The position numbers were made by a program, and so were the translations under genes. The notes under the pieces are model-generated. The model made no database searches, was not told the origin of the DNA, and worked only from the letters and a program-made list of their open reading frames with translations. Shown piece after piece: positions 1 through 7,201 of a stretch of 19,896 nucleotides of DNA. Numbering within the stretch: position 1 is the first letter of the stretch; every line of letters starts with the position of its first letter. Source of the DNA: a bacterium (GTDB lineage: Bacteria; UBP14; UBA6098); the NCBI GenBank assembly GCA_030642425.1, contig DAOWNU010000003.1:1-19896 (forward strand), written 5' to 3'.

Positions 1-543
1 GAAGACCTCGAAACGCTCGATCACCGTTTCTCTTTTATCGTCCTCACGGTGATGCAGGACCTCTCCACATATATCGCAAATTCCACCGTTTTTCGGCGGT
101 TTATCCTTCATATTATAAATGGCGCCGCAATTCTCACACTGAACCCTATCGACTATCCGGCTTATTATATCCTCTTTTTCCGCCCACATGAAGAAAACAT
201 AATCGAAAACACAGCCAAGTGAAACCATTAACTCATCGAGCATCCCGGCCTGTCGCAACGTTCTTGGGAAACCGTCGAGAGCGAATCCTTTTTTAACATC
301 GTCCCGCTCGAATCTCCGGCGGAAAATCTCGATGATTATCTCGTCGGGAACGAGGGCGCCTTTAAGGACATAACTCTCTATTTCGTCCGCGAGTTCGCCT
401 TCCTGTTCGATTATCTCCCGAAGTATTTCTCCTATTGCGATATGTGGCATATCCAAACGGTTGGCCAGCCTTTTGGAATATGTCCCCTTTCCGGAGCCGG
501 GAGGGCCGAGGAAGAGAGTTCTATATGTCCGGTTTCCCGTCAT
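1..543 (-). CDS. adk: Adenylate kinase, zinc-LID type (partial, C-terminus beyond window)
   Basis: This enzyme interconverts ATP + AMP and 2 ADP in the cytoplasm. I translated 181 codons from ATG at 543 to the window edge; no stop is reached. The P-loop GPPGSGKGT is at residues 13-21, GFPRT is at 91-95, and the LID has four zinc-type cysteines, C136/C139 (CENCG) and C156/C159 (CDICG), followed by REDD. Together these are diagnostic of long, zinc-LID bacterial adenylate kinases. The start is 4 nt after the secY stop, with GGGGAG as the ribosome-binding site inside the secY end. The secY-adk order is the classical end of the spc operon. One oddity is the AMP-site segment usually written STGDMLR, which reads AIGEILR here, so the conserved Thr is Ile. 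The family call is very secure; only the 3' end is missing. Confidence 0.97.
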   Translation of the reverse strand, partial: MTGNRTYRTLFLGPPGSGKGTYSKRLANRLDMPHIAIGEILREIIEQEGELADEIESYVLKGALVPDEIIIEIFRRRFERDDVKKGFALDGFPRTLRQAGMLDELMVSLGCVFDYVFFMWAEKEDIISRIVDRVQCENCGAIYNMKDKPPKNGGICDICGEVLHHREDDKRETVIERFEVF

Positions 544-547
544 TCCG

Positions 548-1891
548 CTATCTTCTCCCCCGAATGCGGCCCTTTTTCATGAAGCCGTCATAGTGGCGCA
601 TGAGCAGATGGCTTTCAACCTGCTGCAATGTGTCGATCACCACTCCCACAACGATAAGCAGGGTGGTGCCGCCAACCGCATAGGCCATACCGCCCGTGCC
701 TCCGGAGGCGCCCCTGAAGAACCACACCGGCACAATCGCTATCAAAGCGAGGCCGACCGATCCGGGAAGGGTTATGCGCGTGAGCACTTTGTCTATATAC
801 TCGGAAGTTTGTTTTCCGGGTCTTCTGCCGGGGATAAAACCGCCGTATTTTTTCATATTTTCCGCCACATCGACCGGGTTAAAGATAACCGCAGTATAGA
901 AATAGGCGAAGAAGACGATTATTACACCATAGAGAATATTATAGACGAACGATCCACCGGTAAAGGCCGTAATGAGAGACGTTTTTATTCCGCCCTCCGG
1001 GATAAATCCGATAAGAACGGTCGGGATGAACATCACCGCGCTGGCGAAGATGATAGGAATAACGCCCGCCGCGTTTATCCGGAGCGGCAGATGTGTCGCG
1101 CTTCCGCCATAGACCTTGCGTCCCGCAACCTTTCGAGCGTATTGAACGGGAATCTGCCTGCTGCCCTGCGAGAGCATAATAGCCGCCGCAATGAAGAAAA
1201 GGATGCCCGCCAGCATAATAGCTTCGGCGAAGATCGAACGGCCGCCCTCGAGCATAAGCACTATTTCCTGGAAGAAAACGACCGGCAATCTCGAAACGAT
1301 GCCCACGAGGATGAGTATGCTCATGCCGTTTCCGATACCCTTATCGGTCATCAATTCGCCGATCCACATTATCAACGCCGCGCCGGTTGTAAGGCACAAA
1401 ACGGCCATAACCGTGAATCGCCATCCGGCGAAGGCGGGGAAAATAACCGGCATCTGGCTGGAGGATGCGATATTTTGAATATATGCCGCCATCCCGAGCG
1501 ATTGCGCCGCGGCTATAAACAGCGTGCCGTAACGTGTGTATTGAGTGATCTTGCGCCGTCCCTCTTCGCCCTCTTTCTGGAGCCGCTGGAAATAGGGTAA
1601 CACCGCGCCAAGAAGCTGAATGATGATCGATGCGGTGATATAGGGCATAATTCCCGTGGCGAAAATGGCCGCCTTTTTAAACGCGCCGCCAACGAACATA
1701 TCGTAGAGACCGAAAAGACCGCCCATCTCGCCCTGCCCCGTTGCCTGTGTGAGGGCCGATAGGTTAATTCCGGGAAGAGGGATATGGCCGCCCAGACGAT
1801 AGAGGATGACCATGGAAATGGTGAATAACACCTTCTTCCGCAGGTCGGGGATTTTGAAAATGTTTGATATTGCCTCTAAAATCCGTTTCAA
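548..1891 (-). CDS. secY: Protein translocase subunit SecY
   Basis: SecY is the pore-forming subunit of the SecYEG channel in the inner membrane, which exports and inserts proteins. The 447-residue product has the family's usual length, the typical N-terminus with a short amphipathic stretch and then the first membrane segment (LRKKVLFTISMVILYRLG), and repeated hydrophobic segments consistent with ten transmembrane helices. It ends in a basic tail (KKGRIRGRR). The start is a TTG at 1891 placed directly after the rplO stop (TAATTG). It is supported by AAGGTG about 8 nt upstream and by alignment of the N-terminus to the usual SecY start. It lies between rplO and adk, as in most bacteria. A 379-residue open frame on the opposite strand here is a shadow. 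Confidence 0.98.
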   Translation of the reverse strand: MKRILEAISNIFKIPDLRKKVLFTISMVILYRLGGHIPLPGINLSALTQATGQGEMGGLFGLYDMFVGGAFKKAAIFATGIMPYITASIIIQLLGAVLPYFQRLQKEGEEGRRKITQYTRYGTLFIAAAQSLGMAAYIQNIASSSQMPVIFPAFAGWRFTVMAVLCLTTGAALIMWIGELMTDKGIGNGMSILILVGIVSRLPVVFFQEIVLMLEGGRSIFAEAIMLAGILFFIAAAIMLSQGSRQIPVQYARKVAGRKVYGGSATHLPLRINAAGVIPIIFASAVMFIPTVLIGFIPEGGIKTSLITAFTGGSFVYNILYGVIIVFFAYFYTAVIFNPVDVAENMKKYGGFIPGRRPGKQTSEYIDKVLTRITLPGSVGLALIAIVPVWFFRGASGGTGGMAYAVGGTTLLIVVGVVIDTLQQVESHLLMRHYDGFMKKGRIRGRR

Positions 1892-2344
1892 TTAAAGCAC
1901 CTTTTTTATGATTAAATCGACCTTGCCGCCCAATTTTTCGACCTTTTCGACGGCCGATTGGCTGGCGGAATTTACTTTTATGTTAATAGAAACGCGGAGT
2001 TCGCCCTCGCCCAGAAGTTTCACGGGCAATTTCCGCGTGATCAGACCGCATTCGCGCAGGGTTTCGACCCCGATATCCTGACCGTCCTCGAAACGGTTAA
2101 GATCGCGAACGTTGACAATCTGGTAAATGGTCCTTTTCGGGGGATTAAATCCCTTTTTTGGAAGACGCCTGGCCAAAGGCATCTGCCCGCCCTCCATCCA
2201 TGACCGGTGGTTTATTCCGCTTCGGGACATCTGACCCTTATGGCCTTTTCCCGAAGTTTTGCCATGTCCCGACGATTCTCCGCGCCCGATTCTCTTGCGG
2301 TTTGTTTTAGCGCCCTTTGGGGGCTTTAATTCTCCGATTTTCAT
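1892..2344 (-). CDS. rplO: 50S ribosomal protein L15
   Basis: L15 is a large-subunit assembly protein. The 150-residue product has the expected basic, glycine-rich N-terminus (GRGESSGHGKTSGKGHKGQ, about residues 21-39), typical of the L15 extension that threads into 23S rRNA, and the globular C-terminal part ending VDLIIKKVL. The ATG at 2344 overlaps the rpmD stop as ATGA, so the two are probably translationally coupled. The next gene, secY, starts on the very next base after the rplO stop. Length and gene order are normal. Confidence 0.98.
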   Translation of the reverse strand: MKIGELKPPKGAKTNRKRIGRGESSGHGKTSGKGHKGQMSRSGINHRSWMEGGQMPLARRLPKKGFNPPKRTIYQIVNVRDLNRFEDGQDIGVETLRECGLITRKLPVKLLGEGELRVSINIKVNSASQSAVEKVEKLGGKVDLIIKKVL

Positions 2345-2544
2345 TCTTCGCCTCCGGACCCGGTTACGACCTTTTCGACCTTAACGAGGTGGCGGATTTT
2401 TTGCGCCATCCCGAGTATCGACGGCGTGGCGTCGTGCTCGACCGTCTGGTGCATTTTCCTCAGGCCAAGCCCGCGCACCGTGCGTTTTTGTTTTATATTG
2501 TAGCCGATGGGGCTTTTTATTAATGTTATTTTTATCCGTTCCAT
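2341..2544 (-). CDS. rpmD: 50S ribosomal protein L30
   Basis: This is a small 67-residue large-subunit protein. The N-terminus ERIKITLIKSPIG and the middle LGLRKMHQTVEHDATPSILG match the compact L30 fold, and the position between rpsE and rplO is the classical one. The ATG at 2544 has GGAG about 10 nt upstream, just past the rpsE stop. The C-terminus runs slightly past the core L30 fold (GSGGEE) and overlaps the rplO start by 4 nt. Confidence 0.96.
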   Translation of the reverse strand: MERIKITLIKSPIGYNIKQKRTVRGLGLRKMHQTVEHDATPSILGMAQKIRHLVKVEKVVTGSGGEE

Positions 2545-2557
2545 GATTGCGACTCCG

Positions 2558-3094
2558 CTATCTTCTAAGTTTTTCCTGTGGAATTCCCCGGCGATGCGAC
2601 ACCATCAGGAGATTCTCCTGTTCGGTAAGTCCGTTCATAGTGGCTTTTGCGACATTGATCGGATTTTTTGAGCCGAGCGATTTTGTAAGGATGTCCTGCA
2701 CGCCGAGCGATTCGAGAATCGCACGAACCGCGCCGCCGGCAATAACTCCCGTTCCGGGGGAAGCCGGTTTTAAAAGCACTCTCGCGGCGCCGAACCTTCC
2801 AATAATCTCGTGTGGGATAGTTCTTTTATCTATCAGCGGAATATGCACCATATTGCGTCTGGCATCGTCGGTGGCCTTGTGGATCGCGCTGGCAACCTCT
2901 TTGGCCTTGCCCAGACCGATACCGACGCTTCCCATTTTATCGCCCACCGCGACGAGCGCATTGAAGCTCATATTCTTGCCGCCCTTGACCACTTTTGCGA
3001 CGCGATTAATGGCAATCACCCGTTCTTCGAACGAATCCTCGACCTGTTTGGGCTTGCGTGTGTTTCGTCTTCTTCTATTATCTTCCGCTGTCAT
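2558..3094 (-). CDS. rpsE: 30S ribosomal protein S5
   Basis: S5 is a small-subunit protein involved in decoding fidelity and mRNA unwinding. The 178-residue product carries the S5 double-stranded-RNA-like N-terminal domain (FEERVIAINRVAKVVKGGK, about residues 22-40) and the C-terminal domain with LLKPASPGTGVIAGG. The start ATG at 3094 has an excellent AGGAGAGG site. The C-terminal IPQEKLRR is typical of the family. It lies in the spc operon between rplR and rpmD. Confidence 0.98.
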   Translation of the reverse strand: MTAEDNRRRRNTRKPKQVEDSFEERVIAINRVAKVVKGGKNMSFNALVAVGDKMGSVGIGLGKAKEVASAIHKATDDARRNMVHIPLIDKRTIPHEIIGRFGAARVLLKPASPGTGVIAGGAVRAILESLGVQDILTKSLGSKNPINVAKATMNGLTEQENLLMVSHRRGIPQEKLRR

Positions 3095-3115
3095 ATCCTC
3101 TCCTGAAAGGTATTA

Positions 3116-3481
3116 TTAAAAAATTAGTCCGCCCTTGCGAGCGCCCTCGGCAACCGCCTTAACTCTGCCGTGATAAAGGTAACCGTGACGGTCGAATACG
3201 ACCCTCTCGACGCCCTTCGATTTGGCCAATTCGGCGATCTTTGCGCCCACCAGTTCTGCGGCTTCGGTCTTGTTCTTGCCCTTAAGCTCGGTCCGAACGT
3301 CGGCCGAGAGGGTGGAAGCGGCGGCGATAGTCCTGCCGGAATCGTCGTCGATCACCTGCGCATAAATATGCCGGATACTCCTGAATACCGCCAGTCTGGG
3401 CTGTTCCTCCGTGCCGGAAACATTTTTCCGCACGTGGGTTATCCTTCTTTTATGTCGGTCGATCTTTGTTATTCTGCTCAT
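3116..3481 (-). CDS. rplR: 50S ribosomal protein L18
   Basis: L18 binds 5S rRNA with L5 and L25. The 121-residue product shows the basic N-terminus (KIDRHKRRITHVRKNVSG), the RLAVFRSIRHIYAQVIDD segment and the conserved C-terminal end (FDRHGYLYHGRVKAVAEGARKGGL in part). The ATG at 3481 has GAGGT upstream. Length, order and neighbours (rplF before, rpsE after) are standard. Confidence 0.98.
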   Translation of the reverse strand: MSRITKIDRHKRRITHVRKNVSGTEEQPRLAVFRSIRHIYAQVIDDDSGRTIAAASTLSADVRTELKGKNKTEAAELVGAKIAELAKSKGVERVVFDRHGYLYHGRVKAVAEGARKGGLIF

Positions 3482-3502
3482 GACTACCTCGATAAATGGC
3501 GT

Positions 3503-4084
3503 TTAACCTGCGGCTTTACCGGCCTTTATATGCACACGCTCATCGGAATAGCGAATGCCTTTACTTTTATACACGTCCGGAATCTTGAAACTCCGGATTT
3601 TTGCGGCCACCTGGCCGACGAGTTGTTTATCCGCGCCCTGAACTTTTATATAGCCGGTTAGCAGTTGGTTCGGCGTTCCGTCCGCCTGGACTTTCCGCTT
3701 CGGTGTTTCGGCGATTATCGTAATCCCTTCCGGCGGGTGGAAGAATATCTGATGGCTGTATCCCAGTGCCAATAGAATTCCGCTTCCAATCTGCTCGACC
3801 TTATATCCAACCCCGATAATCTCCAGATTCTTCTCGAATCCTTCGCTGACACCTATTAGCATGTTCTTCACAAGAGAACGATTCAAGCCGTGCATCTGAC
3901 GGGAGCGTTTGGTGTCGTTTATGCGGGATATTACAACGCCGCCGTCCTTTTCCTCAAAACCCACTTCGGGACTGAGAACGTGCGAAAGTTTGCCTTTCGG
4001 TCCGGTTACGGTAACCTTTTTCTTCTTGAATTCCACCTTGACACCGTCGGGTATTGTCAGTGGATTATATCCTATCCGGCTCAT
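3503..4084 (-). CDS. rplF: 50S ribosomal protein L6
   Basis: L6 is a two-domain large-subunit protein near the GTPase centre. The product is 193 residues from the ATG at 4084 (MSRIGYNPLTIPDGV). I chose this start because it matches the conserved L6 N-terminus and has a textbook AAGGAGC site that overlaps the rpsH stop codon. The frame remains open for 15 more codons upstream, but those codons lie inside rpsH. The sequence TVTGPKGKL and the C-terminal repeat are typical. The C-terminus DVYKSKGIRYSDERVHIKAG is the family signature. Confidence 0.97.
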   Translation of the reverse strand: MSRIGYNPLTIPDGVKVEFKKKKVTVTGPKGKLSHVLSPEVGFEEKDGGVVISRINDTKRSRQMHGLNRSLVKNMLIGVSEGFEKNLEIIGVGYKVEQIGSGILLALGYSHQIFFHPPEGITIIAETPKRKVQADGTPNQLLTGYIKVQGADKQLVGQVAAKIRSFKIPDVYKSKGIRYSDERVHIKAGKAAG

Positions 4085-4094
4085 AATTTGCTCC

Positions 4095-4490
4095 TTACCA
4101 GACGTAACATAAAACCTCTCCGCCGACACCGAGCATCTTGGCCTGCCGATCGGTCAGGACGCCTTTCGATGTGGAGAGAATGGCCACCCCGAGTCCTCCG
4201 CGGACTCTGGGAAGCTTGTCGAGTTTCGCATAGACCCTGCGGCCGGGTCTGGATACCCTCTGAATACCCTTAAGGACCGGTTTGCCCTCATTGTATCGAA
4301 GATAAACCTTCAATGTCGGGCTTGGTTTGCCCGTAGAAACTATCTTATACCCGCGGATGAATTTCTCTTCTGTGAGAATTCTTGCAAGGTTATGGCGCAT
4401 CTTGCTCGAGGGCAAGTCTATCGATTTTTTATAGACCATAACCCCGTTACGAATGCGGGTCAACATATCGGCAATAGGATCAGTCATCAT
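4095..4490 (-). CDS. rpsH: 30S ribosomal protein S8
   Basis: S8 binds 16S rRNA helix 21 and in E. coli represses the spc operon by binding its mRNA. The 131-residue product starts TDPIADMLTRIRNG and ends with the family's GVGGEVLCYVW, which includes the conserved GGE(V/I)L segment. Two ATG codons are in tandem at 4490 and 4487; GGGAGG 11 nt upstream suits the first. I could not recognise an S8 operator near rplX-rplE by eye. Confidence 0.98.
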   Translation of the reverse strand: MMTDPIADMLTRIRNGVMVYKKSIDLPSSKMRHNLARILTEEKFIRGYKIVSTGKPSPTLKVYLRYNEGKPVLKGIQRVSRPGRRVYAKLDKLPRVRGGLGVAILSTSKGVLTDRQAKMLGVGGEVLCYVW

Positions 4491-4511
4491 AATTGGTGTA
4501 ACCTCCCAATT

Positions 4512-4697
4512 CTACCAACTCGCCTTTCTAACTCCCGGGATTTCGCCCTTAAGAGCGAATTCCCTGAAGCAAATTCTGCACAGACCGAAATCGCGCAAAT
4601 ACCCTCTCGAACGACCGCAGCGTTGGCAGCGATTATAGGCCCTTACCTTGAATTTTGGCTTTCTTTTTGCCTTGGCGATTAAACTCTTTCTCGCCAT
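4512..4697 (-). CDS. rpsZ: 30S ribosomal protein S14, zinc-binding (type Z)
   Basis: This 61-residue small-subunit protein has two CxxC zinc pairs, CQRC at residues 24-27 and CRIC at 40-43. That makes it the short, zinc-binding form of S14 rather than the long zinc-free form. The ATG at 4697 has GAGGTG upstream. The C-terminus GEIPGVRKASW is the family signature. It lies between rplE and rpsH, as in Firmicutes, Thermus and many candidate phyla. Confidence 0.97.
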   Translation of the reverse strand: MARKSLIAKAKRKPKFKVRAYNRCQRCGRSRGYLRDFGLCRICFREFALKGEIPGVRKASW

Positions 4698-4719
4698 AGA
4701 ATCACCTCGTAAATCTGGT

Positions 4720-5268
4720 TTATGTTCTTTTCTTAAACGGAAATCCGAAGGATGAAAGAAGCTCGAAACCCTCTTCGTCCGTTTCCGCCGAAGTTACTAT
4801 AGTTATATTCAATCCCCGAATCTGCTCGACCTTGTCGTAGTCGATCTCGGGGAAAATAATCTGCTCTGTTATGCCCATCGTGTAGTTGCCCCTGCCGTCG
4901 AAAGAGTCCGGATTAAGCCCCCGGAAGTCGCGGATTCTCGGCACGGCGATATTGATAAGCCTGTCGAGGAAATCAAACATTCTGTTGCCGCGCAGAGTTA
5001 CGGAGGAACCGATGGCCATGCCTTCCCGCAGGTTGAAATTGGCGATGCTCCTGCGAGCCTTACAGACCTTCGTTTTCTGCCCCGTAATAATACTCACTTC
5101 TTCGTGGGCGCTTTCGAGCAGCTTTGAATTGCGTGAGGCTGCGCCAACGCCCATGTTCACGACTATTTTCTTCAGCTTTGGAACCTGATTGGGGTTCTTA
5201 TACTCGAAGCGCTCGACAAGCTTTGGAACAACGTCTTCTTTATAAATATCGATATATCTGGATGCCAT
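4720..5268 (-). CDS. rplE: 50S ribosomal protein L5
   Basis: L5 binds 5S rRNA and contacts the P-site tRNA. The product is 182 residues, close to the usual 179. Clear family segments are KIVVNMGVGAASRN, ITGQKTKVCKARRSIANF, REGMAIGSSVTLRG and the FDGRGNYTMGITEQIIFPEI region in part. The ATG at 5268 has AAGGAG about 6 nt upstream, and that site contains the rplX stop codon. It is followed by the type Z S14 gene. Confidence 0.98.
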   Translation of the reverse strand: MASRYIDIYKEDVVPKLVERFEYKNPNQVPKLKKIVVNMGVGAASRNSKLLESAHEEVSIITGQKTKVCKARRSIANFNLREGMAIGSSVTLRGNRMFDFLDRLINIAVPRIRDFRGLNPDSFDGRGNYTMGITEQIIFPEIDYDKVEQIRGLNITIVTSAETDEEGFELLSSFGFPFKKRT

Positions 5269-5277
5269 ATCGACTCC

Positions 5278-5616
5278 TTAAGCGTCTATCATTTCCCTGC
5301 ATTTTTTACAGATACGAATTTTACTTCCGTCATCGGTGAACATCATCCCAACGCGCGTTTCGCCGCCGCATTTAGGGCAGATAAGCATTACATTCGAAAT
5401 GCTGATCGGGGCTTCCCGTTCCTGAATTCCACCCGGATCCGATTGGCTTCGCGGTTTTGTATGACGCTTGATAAAATTCACTCTTTCAACGATTATGCGC
5501 CTGCTTTCGGGGAAGACCTTGAGAACTTTTCCCGTTTTCCCCCTGGAATTCCCCGCGATAATTTTAACACTATCGCCTTTTTTTATTCTAACGGAAGATG
5601 CTTTACTCTTACCCAT
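5278..5616 (-). CDS. rplX: 50S ribosomal protein L24, with a C-terminal CxxC pair
   Basis: L24 is an assembly initiator of the large subunit. The 112-residue product has the N-terminal KOW segment (KKGDSVKIIAGNSRGKTGKV, about residues 12-31) and a C-terminal part with ICPKCGGETRVG and ICKKCREMIDA, a four-cysteine zinc-ribbon-like pattern found in many but not all L24 proteins. The ATG at 5616 has AAGGAG, which overlaps the rplN stop. Gene order is standard. Confidence 0.98.
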   Translation of the reverse strand: MGKSKASSVRIKKGDSVKIIAGNSRGKTGKVLKVFPESRRIIVERVNFIKRHTKPRSQSDPGGIQEREAPISISNVMLICPKCGGETRVGMMFTDDGSKIRICKKCREMIDA

Positions 5617-5625
5617 TATAACTCC

Positions 5626-5994
5626 TTAAAGGACCTCCGGCGCAAGTGAGACGATCTTCATAAAATGAAGGTCTCTCAACTCCCTCGCTACCGGCCCGAA
5701 AACGCGTGTGCCCCTGGGTTCGTGCTGAGTGTCGATAAGAACGGCGGCGTTATCGTCGAACCGGATACAGGTGCCGTCCGGCCTGCGAATCGCCTTTTTT
5801 GTCCGCACGATAACGGCGTGGGTGACCTCGCCCTTTTTCACTGCCGAGCCCGGAATGGCCTCTTTGACCGATATAACAACAATATCGCCCACTTTCGCGG
5901 TGCTCCTCTTGGAGCCGTGAATAAGCCCGATAACCTGAACCCTCTTGGCCCCCGAGTTGTCCGCAACATTGAGAATTGTTTCCCGCTGGATCAT
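5626..5994 (-). CDS. rplN: 50S ribosomal protein L14
   Basis: L14 lies at the subunit interface. From the ATG at 5994 the product is 122 residues, the near-invariant length of the family, beginning MIQRETILNVADNSGAKRVQ and ending MKIVSLAPEVL. The frame is open 17 codons further upstream, but that extension lies in rpsQ, whereas the 5994 start has GCGGAGGA at good spacing and the correct N-terminus. The rpsQ stop is only 2 nt upstream. Confidence 0.98.
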   Translation of the reverse strand: MIQRETILNVADNSGAKRVQVIGLIHGSKRSTAKVGDIVVISVKEAIPGSAVKKGEVTHAVIVRTKKAIRRPDGTCIRFDDNAAVLIDTQHEPRGTRVFGPVARELRDLHFMKIVSLAPEVL

Positions 5995-5996
5995 GA

Positions 5997-6260
5997 TCAG
6001 TCCTCCGCGGTCTCGGTCCGCTCTAGTATCTCGATTACCCGCCATCTCTTTGTTTTGGAGATGGGGCTCGACTCCACGACACGAACTTTATCGCCCGTCG
6101 AACACTCATTTTTCTCGTCGTGAGCCTTGAGGGTAAGGCGGGTTTTGATTACTTTACCGTAAAGCGGATGCGGGAGCCTTTTTGTGATATTGATCTTGAC
6201 AGTCTTATCCATCGAGTTCGAGACCACGACTCCTTCGCGTATTTTCTTGTTTTCTTTCAT
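5997..6260 (-). CDS. rpsQ: 30S ribosomal protein S17
   Basis: S17 is an early 16S rRNA-binding protein with an OB fold. From the ATG at 6260 it is 87 residues: MKENKKIREGVVVSNSMDKT, then KINITKRLPHPLYGKVI and KVRVVESSPISKTKRWRV, all family signatures. The frame is open for 32 more codons upstream, but that stretch reads through the terminator hairpin and has no S17 homology, whereas 6260 has GGAGG 7 nt away. It is the first gene of the ribosomal operon here. The usual upstream neighbour rpmC is missing, and a structured leader precedes the gene. Confidence 0.97.
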   Translation of the reverse strand: MKENKKIREGVVVSNSMDKTVKINITKRLPHPLYGKVIKTRLTLKAHDEKNECSTGDKVRVVESSPISKTKRWRVIEILERTETAED

Positions 6261-6291
6261 ATTCAAGCCTCCATTAACATTGGGCGACAAT

Positions 6292-6312
6292 AAAAAACCC
6301 GCATTAAGCGGG
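6292..6312 (-). terminator. Intrinsic terminator or attenuator 20 nt before the rpsQ RBS
   Basis: On the minus strand, a 5-bp GC stem (CCCGC / GCGGG) with loop TTAAT is followed at once by six T. The T run ends about 20 nt upstream of the rpsQ GGAGG at 6272-6268, which leaves no room for a promoter between them. Every rpsQ transcript from upstream must therefore cross it, so conditional termination is more likely than a simple gene end. Confidence 0.7.
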
Positions 6313-6379
6313 GACACACCTTGCTGGTGCGACCCCCGAGTCCAACTGTGCATCATTCGGCTCGGGGGACGAATGACGC
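6292..6379 (-). promoter_or_regulatory. Candidate pseudoknot/antiterminator leader of the spc operon
   Basis: Reading the minus strand, a 10-bp stem (one G-U pair) forms between 6379-6370 and 6359-6350, with a 10-nt loop. Eight loop bases (CCCCCGAG, 6368-6361) are perfectly complementary to CTCGGGGG at 6340-6333, giving an H-type pseudoknot. The GGGG of that strand (6336-6333) can instead pair with CCCC at 6313-6310, closing a 6-bp hairpin (CGCACC, loop AGCAA, GGTGTG). CCCC is also the left arm of the U-tailed hairpin at 6312-6298. The alternatives are therefore pseudoknot plus terminator, or antiterminator. This is the layout of a transcription attenuator. The pairings are seen directly; the regulatory role and any ligand are inferred. 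It resembles no RNA family I know. Confidence 0.6.
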
Positions 6380-6392
6380 TATCGGTTAAATA

Positions 6393-6410
6393 GCGGTCTT
6401 AAGCGACCGC
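6393..6410 (-). terminator. GC hairpin after fabG, possible weak terminator
   Basis: A perfect 6-bp stem (GCGGTC / GACCGC, minus strand) with a 6-nt loop is followed by TATTTAA. It lies 20 nt past the fabG stop. The T tract is interrupted, so termination would be partial. It could also be the first element of the rpsQ leader. Confidence 0.4.
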
Positions 6411-6430
6411 AGTTATTCAATTGTAACAGA

Positions 6431-7165
6431 TCACGCGATCAACATTCCGCCGTCCACCGGGAGCACTATTCCGGTGATATAATCCGAGGCGGACGACGCG
6501 AGAAACAGAGCGGCTTGGGCGACGTCTTCGGATTTTCCGGCGACTTTGCCCAGCAAAACCTTATTGAGGAATACTTCCAGAGCCTCCTTCGGCAATCGAG
6601 CGGTCATCTCCGTTTCGATTAAGCCGGGGGCTATTGCGTTCACCCTGATGCCGCGGCCGCCAAGCTCTTTTGCGAGCGATTTTGTCAATGCGATAAGGCC
6701 GCCTTTAGAAGCGGCGTAATTGACCTGCCCCGCGTTGCCCATTACGCCCACCACGCTCGACATGTTGACAATCTTCCCGTAGCGGCTGCGCATCATAACT
6801 CTGGCGGCGGCTTTCGACATAAGGAACGCGCCCTTGAGATTCACGCTTAAAACCAGATCGAAATCTTCCGGTTTCATGCGTATCAGAAGGCCGTCTCTTG
6901 TGATTCCCGCGTTGTTGACCAGTATTTCCAAAGAACCAAATTTTTCGACTGCAAACTGGATCGCCCCGCTGGCATCGGATTCCACCGAGACATCCGCGGC
7001 AAATTTTTCCGCGCCGAGTTCGGTGGCAAGAACATCGAGAGCCGCTTCGTCCACGTCCACAAGGATCAAGTTCGCGCCTTCTTTGGCGTAAAGCCTCGCG
7101 ATCTCTTTCCCGATTCCCCGTGCGGCTCCGGTAATCAATGCTGTTTTGCCGTCCAGTGTCTTCAT
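6431..7165 (-). CDS. fabG: 3-oxoacyl-[acyl-carrier-protein] reductase, SDR family
   Basis: FabG reduces beta-ketoacyl-ACP with NADPH in fatty-acid synthesis. The 244-residue product has TGAARGIG (residues 13-20, nucleotide binding), NNAG at 84-87, N109, S137, Y150 and K154, completing the SDR tetrad, plus the FabG-like NYAASKGG and the end LPVDGGM. The length matches FabG. I chose ATG 7165 (MKTLDGKTALITGA). A TTG at 7198 would add 11 non-homologous codons. There is no Shine-Dalgarno site before 7165. Upstream is tRNA-Ala on the same strand, and downstream is the rpsQ leader. No other fab genes are visible, which is an unusual setting. A different SDR substrate cannot be excluded from sequence alone. 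Confidence 0.9.
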   Translation of the reverse strand: MKTLDGKTALITGAARGIGKEIARLYAKEGANLILVDVDEAALDVLATELGAEKFAADVSVESDASGAIQFAVEKFGSLEILVNNAGITRDGLLIRMKPEDFDLVLSVNLKGAFLMSKAAARVMMRSRYGKIVNMSSVVGVMGNAGQVNYAASKGGLIALTKSLAKELGGRGIRVNAIAPGLIETEMTARLPKEALEVFLNKVLLGKVAGKSEDVAQAALFLASSASDYITGIVLPVDGGMLIA

Positions 7166-7170
7166 TATAG

Positions 7171-7198
7171 TATATAGAACACAGCTAATACTTTTCAA
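7171..7198 (-). promoter_or_regulatory. Candidate fabG promoter, possibly leaderless
   Basis: On the minus strand, TTGAAA (7198-7193) and TATATA (7176-7171) are separated by 16 nt. The start of transcription would fall at or very near the fabG ATG at 7165. The lack of a ribosome-binding site fits a leaderless or very short leader mRNA. The region is AT-rich, so chance is possible. Confidence 0.35.
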
Positions 7199-7201
7199 AT
7201 A

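Noticed and set aside
461..1600. 379-codon open frame on the plus strand
   Set aside because: It lies antisense to secY, has no family features and low-complexity charged composition; a shadow of the secY codon pattern.
4085..4129. N-terminal extension of rplF
   Set aside because: The added 15 codons lie in rpsH in another frame; the 4084 start has a strong RBS and the conserved L6 N-terminus.
6261..6430. A hidden rpmC (L29) gene, or a tmRNA, SRP RNA or RNase P RNA
   Set aside because: 170 nt is too short for rpmC plus spacers, and no frame resembles L29. The SRP GGAAGGAAGC-type loop, tmRNA resume codons/TTCGACT end and RNase P core motifs are all absent.
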